36,698 nt of DNA, from the NCBI GenBank assembly GCA_001871765.1, contig MNVN01000016.1, positions 1 to 36,698 of the forward strand, read 5' to 3'. Shown in pieces: positions 32,030 to 36,698 of this stretch. Position 1 is the first letter of the stretch. Each line of letters begins with the position of its first letter. Origin of the DNA: Candidatus Nomurabacteria bacterium CG1_02_43_90. Lineage in GTDB: Bacteria; Patescibacteriota; Minisyncoccia; Phycocordibacterales; UBA1550. A model generated the notes under the pieces. The model searched no databases. It was not told where the DNA came from and worked only from the letters and a program-made list of their open reading frames with translations. The position numbers and the translations under genes are program-made.

Positions 32030-32611
32030 TTATATCAAGAACGGTGAAAACTTTTTTGATTTATATAAAATGAATAAAGCAATGGCAACAAGACCAATAA
32101 TGGTCATCGTCATCGCATAATAATCCATATACTTACTTATTCGTACATACATATGCCCAAATACTACCCCAAGGAAAAGAAGTGCTCCTGATTGTACCAC
32201 TGAGACAGAAGAACAGAGTAGAATATAGCGTGGATATGGAGTCTTAAGGATTCCCGCCGTTAAAAGCCCCGCGGCACCAATGCCATGGAAAAACTTAGAG
32301 ACAAATATTGCTCGGTAATAATGTGCATTAAAATACTCCTTCGTACTTTCAATTTTCTCTGGCGTTATTCGCAAAAAACCTTCAAACCTGCTTAATTTAC
32401 TCCCTCCCCATCTTCCTATGCTATACACGACCGTATCCCCAACGACATCCCCAAGAACAACAATAAGGTATACTATGGATAGTTTCATAATCCCTAATGT
32501 AGTCAAAAAAGCGGCAACCACGGTAAAGATAGGGCCTTCTATGATAGATAAGGGGAAAAGAATGAGGTACTGGTACGTTGTTAAAAGATGAGGAATATCA
32601 GATAAATTCAT
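32030..32611 (-). CDS. DedA family membrane protein
   Basis: A 193-residue polytopic membrane protein of the DedA/VTT (SNARE-associated) family, whose members move polyprenyl-phosphate or phospholipid carriers across the membrane. Family pattern: SIIEGPIFTVVAAFLTTLG near the N-terminus, then GDVVGDTVVYSIGRWGG and SKFFHGIGAAGLLTAGILK. The start is the ATG at 32611 (MNLSDIPHL): an upstream in-frame ATG at 32632 lies 4 bases from a TATACT box (32637-32642) and would fall at or before the transcript start. It is the first gene of the envelope-lipid operon. Confidence 0.88.
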   Translation of the reverse strand: MNLSDIPHLLTTYQYLILFPLSIIEGPIFTVVAAFLTTLGIMKLSIVYLIVVLGDVVGDTVVYSIGRWGGSKLSRFEGFLRITPEKIESTKEYFNAHYYRAIFVSKFFHGIGAAGLLTAGILKTPYPRYILLCSSVSVVQSGALLFLGVVFGHMYVRISKYMDYYAMTMTIIGLVAIALFILYKSKKFSPFLI

Positions 32612-32662
32612 AAAAGATTTTATTGAGGGCATCCTTAGTATATCTCATTTGAAGGATATACG

Positions 32663-32703
32663 ACAGAAACCCGTCACGAAGTAATTCCGTGACGGGTTTC
32701 TGT
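32663..32703 (-). terminator. 16-bp hairpin after the DUF5666-like gene
   Basis: ACAGAAACCCGTCACG (32663-32678) pairs perfectly with 32688-32703 around 9 bases. It lies between the DUF5666-like gene and the DedA promoter; no T run follows. Confidence 0.7.
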
Positions 32704-32741
32704 AAAATTTATTTAAGTTTCAGGTAAAACTAGTTATCAAA

Positions 32742-33501
32742 CTAGAACCCGAAGATATTATGGAAGAAATTGCTAATACATCCGAAAAAACCTCTGTCAC
32801 TGACCTGAGGTACACCCGCAGTATTACTAGCCGCATCTTTATCGATGACGGAAGAAGCGACGACCGATGTTCCCGTCACCATACCTTGTACTACAACAGT
32901 CTCCCCCACAATTACATTTGCAAGAGATGAGACAGTTCCTCCTTTGTTTATTGTTGCACTCGTTACGTCTACAGTATACGTAACATTACTTTTATTCGTC
33001 ACCGTAAGGATTGAGCCGTTTACCGCTGTTACTGTTCCTCCGATAACCGGTTGTCCATTACCCTGAATTCCTGCTGGCGCAAGAACAGCGTGTGAAGATC
33101 GCAATGGCTCCTTAGCCTCTACTCCTTCACCCTTTTCCCTATTCTTCATGACCCCATCTCGAATAGTGGTGGCCGTAACATTCGCACCATTTATGGATCC
33201 CGCAACCATCACCGTGTCGCCAACACTAATATTACCGACAGATGAACTAACTCCATTTTTCAGAACAGATGCATTTGATGAATCAACTGTGTAGGTCATA
33301 GCGGTCTTTATTCTTGAAACCTCTACTCGTAACAGTGAGCGTCGTTCCAATTACCGCAGATACGGTACCATAAACACCTGGAGTACGGTGATTCGGACTA
33401 GTGTTCACTTGCGGTGCTGCCTGTACAAAAGCAACACCGCTTAAAAGCATCAACCCAAGAACCACCCCGCTAATAATGGTAAATGATTTTTTATTTTTCA
33501 T
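32742..33501 (-). pseudogene. Exported protein with two DUF5666-like repeats, frameshifted
   Basis: The first frame (33501 to 33283) gives a signal peptide (MKNKKSFTIISGVVLGLMLL through AFVQAAP) and YGTVSAVIGTTLTVTS. The second frame continues MTYTVDSSNASVLKNG, SVGDTVMVAG and later GGTVTAVNGSILTVTN, VTYTVDVTSATINKGG and VGETVVVQG. The two blocks are clearly repeats of one 70-residue beta domain, and the first is split by one extra base near 33300-33315. Corrected, the gene is exactly 253 codons. The C-terminus is Phe-rich (GFFGCISNFFHNIFGF). Secreted or surface-held, function unknown. Confidence 0.75.
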
Positions 33502-33693
33502 AACTAATGTTTGTATATAAGATTAAATAATTTTTATAAGATGACGAGGACACCTAAACGAATATCTGTCCTCTTGCTTATTAGTACGCGTGGTCATGAA
33601 AAAAACTTTAAACCTATTATTATGATTATGTATAAACTTTCATTACATTTTTAGGGCTACAGACCCATAAGCATACGAGCGACATGAGTTTAT
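33502..33693. other. Non-coding region upstream of the repeat protein
   Basis: No supported gene. GAGGACA and TGTCCTC (near 33546-33575) form a 7-bp hairpin. A plus-strand micro-ORF near 33596 (MKKTLNLLL) lacks a ribosome site and I do not call it. The repeat-protein promoter probably lies at TATATA-like boxes near 33515. Confidence 0.4.
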
Positions 33694-33722
33694 AAAAAAA
33701 AGACCCTACTCAGGTCTTTTTA
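33694..33722. terminator. Bidirectional terminator
   Basis: AAAAGACC (33698-33705) pairs with GGTCTTTT (33713-33720), with A and T runs on both sides, so it can end transcription on either strand. Confidence 0.75.
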
Positions 33723-33769
33723 TGAATCTTTTATTATTCTTACCAATTGCTTTTAACTCAAAAAATAGG

Positions 33770-33880
33770 AACAAGGGGTTACCGTAAGTAAGATTTGTTA
33801 TCCGAGGCAAACAAGCATCCTTGCGGTAACTGGCTTGCGGGATACAAAACTTTGCGGTTATGTTATTTAAATAATAATAT
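33770..33880 (+). other. Possible structured RNA element
   Basis: GTTACCGTAAG (33778-33788) pairs with CTTGCGGTAAC (33820-33830) with one G-U wobble that pairs only in plus-strand RNA. TTGCGG is repeated at 33821, 33835 and 33852. GC content is above the surroundings. No known riboswitch motif fits. Confidence 0.3.
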
Positions 33881-33898
33881 GTTCATTTTCTTCGTTCA

Positions 33899-34266
33899 TT
33901 ACAAATGGTTCATGACTGATAATCTCGACCTACATTTATTGATACGCACACCGAGAATATTTTCTTTCAAAAATAATTCTTCCCATTCATGGATTGAATT
34001 CGCAATAAAGGCACTCGAGGAAGCCTCAATAATTCCCATCATGCGTACGGTAGAACTTGCCTCGAGAACAAAAGACTTGCCCGAAGAAGTAGACGTACAG
34101 ACCCTCCATGTGTGACCACTAAAATCTCTTATGGAGAAATTGCTATGATCCTGTATCAAAAAACTACTCCTGCCAACCTACCTACCCCTGGGCGATTCCA
34201 CGAATCTTTTGCATCAAACGTTACAGAATGATAAAGGGGAACTTCTCTGAAAAATTCATGAGTCAT
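33899..34266 (-). pseudogene. Orphan protein broken in a homopolymer
   Basis: The frame from ATG 34266 (MTHEFFREVPLYHSVTFDAK) has AGG-rich ribosome sites (GGAGCAGGCAGG) just before it and stops at 34156 in VVF-stop. The next frame runs from there to 33899 with HTWRVCTSTSSGKSFVLEA and IHEWEELFLKENILG. Adding one base to the A6/T6 run at 34158-34163 joins both into exactly 123 codons. I do not recognise the protein. A TTG start at 34159 with GGAG upstream would give only the second part (86 residues). A plus-strand ORF over the same span is the weaker alternative. Confidence 0.5.
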
Positions 34267-34317
34267 CCTGCCTGCTCCTATATAATTTAAGACTACCCCT
34301 AAAAAAGTACTTCCTAG

Positions 34318-34671
34318 TTACTTATCAATCCCTAAAAAATTACTCTTTTTGAGATTAATAGCATAGGAAATGTCAAAAAGACGCACGAGGGCATCGGTAT
34401 TTTCAAGGACATCTGCGGGTATCTTCCAATAGGAAAGCGCTACCGTTTTGCCGTCTTTCCGCTCATACGAAAACGGTATACTTCCCATTGCTTCATACTC
34501 GGCTTGATTCGACGCATCTACCTTCAAATACAATTCATCCCCCGTGACAAGTCCTGCCATTACACCCTCTTTGTACAAGCCAAAACCACTGAACATTCTG
34601 CGGAGATATACACCGCCAACAGAGGCAAGTAAATCCTCGGTAATATAGGTGGTGAACTCATTTTGCTTCAT
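34318..34671 (-). CDS. TfoX/Sxy N-terminal domain protein
   Basis: A 117-residue protein consisting of the TfoX N-terminal domain: LLASVGGVYLRRMFSGFGLY, a hydrophobic strand, LYLKVDASNQAEYEAMG, FSYERKDGKTVALSYWKIP and a C-terminal helix. In gamma-proteobacteria the full TfoX/Sxy protein regulates competence; stand-alone N-terminal domains are widespread with unknown function. TATACT (34680-34685) ends 8 bases before the ATG, so the mRNA should be leaderless. The gene diverges from the M29-like gene, with 56 bases between the starts. Confidence 0.88.
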   Translation of the reverse strand: MKQNEFTTYITEDLLASVGGVYLRRMFSGFGLYKEGVMAGLVTGDELYLKVDASNQAEYEAMGSIPFSYERKDGKTVALSYWKIPADVLENTDALVRLFDISYAINLKKSNFLGIDK

Positions 34672-34679
34672 ATATTCTT

Positions 34680-34685
34680 AGTATA
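34680..34685 (-). promoter_or_regulatory. Leaderless promoter of the TfoX-like gene
   Basis: TATACT on the minus strand, 8 bases before the ATG. Confidence 0.55.
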
Positions 34686-34727
34686 GCAAAGTTTTGATTT
34701 TTAAAGTTTTTAGGGTAGGCTTTAGTC

Positions 34728-35738
34728 ATGAATCAAGATCTCCTATCCCGTGCCAGAAAAAATATCAGCGACATCGTGTCTCTGGCGATAGGACATAATC
34801 CTCCTGAAAAAGCACTTGTCGTGTATGACACCCGCTATGGGCTGACCGATATCCTAACCGCTGCATATCGTACTGCACTTCCTGATGCGCAGTTTATAGA
34901 CTTTGACGCAACAAGCAAAGAAGAAGTAATCTCTGCTTTTGACTCCATGAGTCCTGATGACCTCGTGGTACTTATCCAATCATCAAACTTTCTCCTTGAC
35001 GCCTTTCGTATTCGTCTCCATCTCTTTAATAAAAAACTTAAAGTTATTGAGCACCTCCACTTGCACCGTAACGCCGAAGAAGTCTGGGATGTTTATGTGA
35101 ACTCTCTTGAGTATGATACAACATGGTATCGTGGCATAGGGCCAAAGCTCAAAGCAAAACTTGAGTCCGTACAAGAGCTCCGCATACAATCAGAAGGAGC
35201 GGAGCTTATCATTACGGGTGGCGTAGAGTCTCCAAAATTAAATATCGGCGATTATACAGGGATGGCAAATATTGGAGGTACATTCCCTATTGGCGAAGTG
35301 TTTACGGAAGCAAAAGACTTCCGTAGTGTTAATGGCTCATTTATGGTTTACGCATACGCAGACGATGATTTTAAGACTTCCCTACACACACCATTCCGCG
35401 TAGATATACAAGAAAGTCTTGTGGTGGGGTGGCAAAGCGATGCCCCTGAATCATTTGGAAAAATAATCAAAAACATACAGGAATACGAGAGGGCTATCCT
35501 CAGGGAAATTGGTTTCGGACTCAATCGCGCCATTACCAAAGAACGTTACCTCGAAGACATCACTGCCTTTGAACGTCTTGTGGGGTTACACTTTTCTCTT
35601 GGAGAAAAGCATAGTGTTTATAAAAAAGAAGGGATCACCGCACACAAGACAAAGTTCCACGTTGACGTATTTCCTATCGTTGATCGCGTCTTCGCTGACG
35701 GTGAGGTGATTTTTGAGAACGGAACATTTACCGTGTAA
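34728..35738 (+). CDS. M29-like aminopeptidase family protein
   Basis: A 336-residue soluble protein resembling thermophilic M29 metallo-aminopeptidases. The N-terminal half looks like a Rossmann-type domain with KALVVYDTRYGLTDILTAAY. The C-terminal half keeps the M29 order: GTFPIGEVFT, then REIGFGLN, FERLVGLHFSLGEKHSVY and finally FHVDVF. The Glu, His, Tyr and His-x-Asp residues that bind metal in M29 enzymes have plausible counterparts, but overall similarity is low, so activity is unsure. Expected role is removal of N-terminal amino acids from peptides. A hairpin terminator follows. Confidence 0.65.
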   Translation: MNQDLLSRARKNISDIVSLAIGHNPPEKALVVYDTRYGLTDILTAAYRTALPDAQFIDFDATSKEEVISAFDSMSPDDLVVLIQSSNFLLDAFRIRLHLFNKKLKVIEHLHLHRNAEEVWDVYVNSLEYDTTWYRGIGPKLKAKLESVQELRIQSEGAELIITGGVESPKLNIGDYTGMANIGGTFPIGEVFTEAKDFRSVNGSFMVYAYADDDFKTSLHTPFRVDIQESLVVGWQSDAPESFGKIIKNIQEYERAILREIGFGLNRAITKERYLEDITAFERLVGLHFSLGEKHSVYKKEGITAHKTKFHVDVFPIVDRVFADGEVIFENGTFTV

Positions 35739-35741
35739 CAA

Positions 35742-35767
35742 AAAGCCAGGATGCTTTTCCTGGCTTT
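35742..35767. terminator. Bidirectional terminator between convergent genes
   Basis: AAAGCCAGGA pairs with TCCTGGCTTT around 6 bases. It lies between the M29-like gene (plus) and the orphan gene (minus) and has a T run on the minus side. Confidence 0.85.
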
Positions 35768-35780
35768 ATTAAAAATAAGA

Positions 35781-36023
35781 TTATTTAATCCCCTCAATGA
35801 AACGGAGGGAGCGCTCTGGTACATAAGAGAGACTACTTGTCGCCCCTATAATTTTACCCCGTTCCACTGAGAGGAGGAAACCAGCATATTGCCATCCCTT
35901 CTCAGGATCCCATTGTATCATCTGAATGAGCAAATGGTGTTCAAAATCTTGATCCTCAAGTATACAAAGTACAATGAGCCCAATCCGAAACCCTGGTTTC
36001 GGGAATAGTTTTTTGGGAAACAT
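35781..36023 (-). CDS. Orphan short protein with G-rich ribosome site
   Basis: An 80-residue protein that I cannot assign, with a basic start (MFPKKLFPKPGFRIG), a short hydrophobic strand, an acidic/His stretch and WQYAGFLLSVERGKIIGATS near the end. Seven G residues precede the ATG by 4 bases on the minus strand and TATAAT lies about 50 bases upstream. Single-gene unit with its own terminator, like the other orphans here. Confidence 0.65.
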   Translation of the reverse strand: MFPKKLFPKPGFRIGLIVLCILEDQDFEHHLLIQMIQWDPEKGWQYAGFLLSVERGKIIGATSSLSYVPERSLRFIEGIK

Positions 36024-36698
36024 GATACCCCCCCTTTTTTTTCATTATGAATAGTAGTAACCTAATTCAATTATACAATACTTCTTGGATTAACGCAAAT
36101 GCGCATAAGCTTTTATAGTTTTCGGTAACGTAAAAAATGCTGTGTCTCCTGAACAAAATCCGAACTTTTTACCAAAACAATCCGAGTGAGGACTAATCTG
36201 CGCGCCTCGTCCGCTCCCTGCGGTCGCGGGAGCAAAAACAAAAAATGTTCCTTACCTTTCTTCTTTTCCTCGGCGGGGGGGTGTGGGGGGAGCCGACAAA
36301 AAATGGAAAGGAAATTTTTGGTTTTGCTTCGCCGTTTCAGACTACAAAATGAACATTTTGTATTATATCATTTGTGGTTATTTAGCGTTGTTAATTTCTC
36401 CGTCCTCACGGCGAGACGAGACGCTTCCTCTCGGTGTCCTGTGGTAACTCTAAACTTTATTATGCCTCCGACCGAGTTCAGTGGTAACTCCTTAAAATGG
36501 ATTGTGCTAGGCACAAACAAATCCGTATGTGCTTGCCCCGCCCACCCCGTGCGCGCACAAATCCCCGCCGTTTTTAGGAGATATTATAAAACGGCGGGGA
36601 TCGCTCCCGTAACAACAAACAATTTCCAGTTTTTCCTTAATGAAAAATTCTTTGAAAATTATCATTCATACTTTCCTATTACCCAATCAAATTCACCT
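36024..36698. other. Gene-free region with hairpins and a direct repeat
   Basis: No ORF with a credible start is seen on either strand. The region holds the promoter of the preceding minus-strand gene (near 36070), a hairpin GCTCCC/GGGAGC (36213-36233), a G7-TGT-G6 run near 36284, a direct repeat GTGGTAACTC at 36441-36450 and 36481-36490 (exactly 40 bases apart) and a perfect 14-bp hairpin at 36561-36601. It might contain an RNA gene or the edge of a repeat; I cannot identify one. Confidence 0.45.
36561..36601. terminator. 14-bp perfect GC-rich hairpin
   Basis: ATCCCCGCCGTTTT (36561-36574) pairs with AAAACGGCGGGGAT (36588-36601) around a 13-base loop. The nearby gene it would serve is not visible in the window. 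Confidence 0.5.

Noticed and set aside
33770-33880. Cyclic di-GMP riboswitch
   Set aside because: GGGGTTACCG and GGCAAAC occur, but in the wrong order and without the GACGCAAAGCC core.
33795-34115. A plus-strand frame of up to 106 codons opposite the broken orphan gene
   Set aside because: It has no ribosome site or close -10 box, while the minus strand offers a good Shine-Dalgarno and a coherent 123-codon frame after one-base correction. I keep it only as an alternative.
36281-36297. G-quadruplex in the G7-TGT-G6 run
   Set aside because: Only two G runs are present; four separated runs with loops are not available without zero-length loops.
1-36698. CRISPR array, IS element or prophage
   Set aside because: No regularly spaced repeats, transposase, integrase or phage structural gene was found on either strand.

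Overview
The window reads as chromosome of a small-genome bacterium of the Candidate Phyla Radiation (Patescibacteria, Parcubacteria-like). This is an inference from gene content: lemA-htpX, SecG, an RNase J and a DEAD-box helicase with long Arg/Gly-rich N-terminal tails, DUF5667/DUF5666-type surface proteins next to ECF sigma factors, a MacAB-like exporter with a long adaptor, a PIF1-like helicase with a helix-turn-helix tail, and many short orphan membrane genes. No phage, IS element, CRISPR array or rRNA was seen. Most genes from 7 kb onward are on the minus strand.

Layout. 1-426: tRNA-Ser(GGA) and stacked hairpins. 427-2122 (minus): htpX, a small membrane gene, lemA. 2198-2514 (plus): a transcription unit with a consensus promoter, strong terminator, no conventional gene and a 9-codon micro-ORF; this is the best candidate for something undescribed. 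2683-8265 (plus): secG, a membrane-anchored peptide-binding protein, RNase J, an MFS transporter. 8292-9783 (minus): ECF sigma factor with a DUF5667 protein. 9897-12975: an orphan gene, the DEAD-box helicase with a structured 5' leader, a YdjM-like membrane protein and a hypothetical. 13124-15363: small membrane proteins, one broken. 15385-17341: an ABC-F ATPase and a Cys-containing orphan. 17417-25510 (minus): alkD, folD, a second ECF sigma factor, an anti-sigma-like membrane protein and a MacAB-like export operon whose adaptor gene is frameshifted. 25540-27471: cupredoxin, HMA-SafE metal protein (frameshifted), a 54-residue membrane protein, an HNH-like orphan. 27551-29221: PIF1-like helicase. 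29347-32611: PAP2, alpha/beta hydrolase, glycosyltransferase and DedA genes, probably an envelope-lipid operon. 32742-36023: a frameshifted repeat-containing surface protein, a broken orphan, TfoX-like and M29-like genes and a last orphan. 36024-36698 holds no gene.

Three themes recur. (1) Many genes have a -10 box (TATACT or TATAAT) only 7-10 bases before the start codon, so their mRNAs are probably leaderless. A second set of short, single, unrelated orphan genes has strong Shine-Dalgarno sequences and its own hairpin terminators. (2) Intergenic regions carry very long perfect hairpins, up to 31 bp. (3) Five reading frames are broken by one-base indels, one also by an in-frame TAG; this is either gene decay or consensus error and has to be settled from reads.
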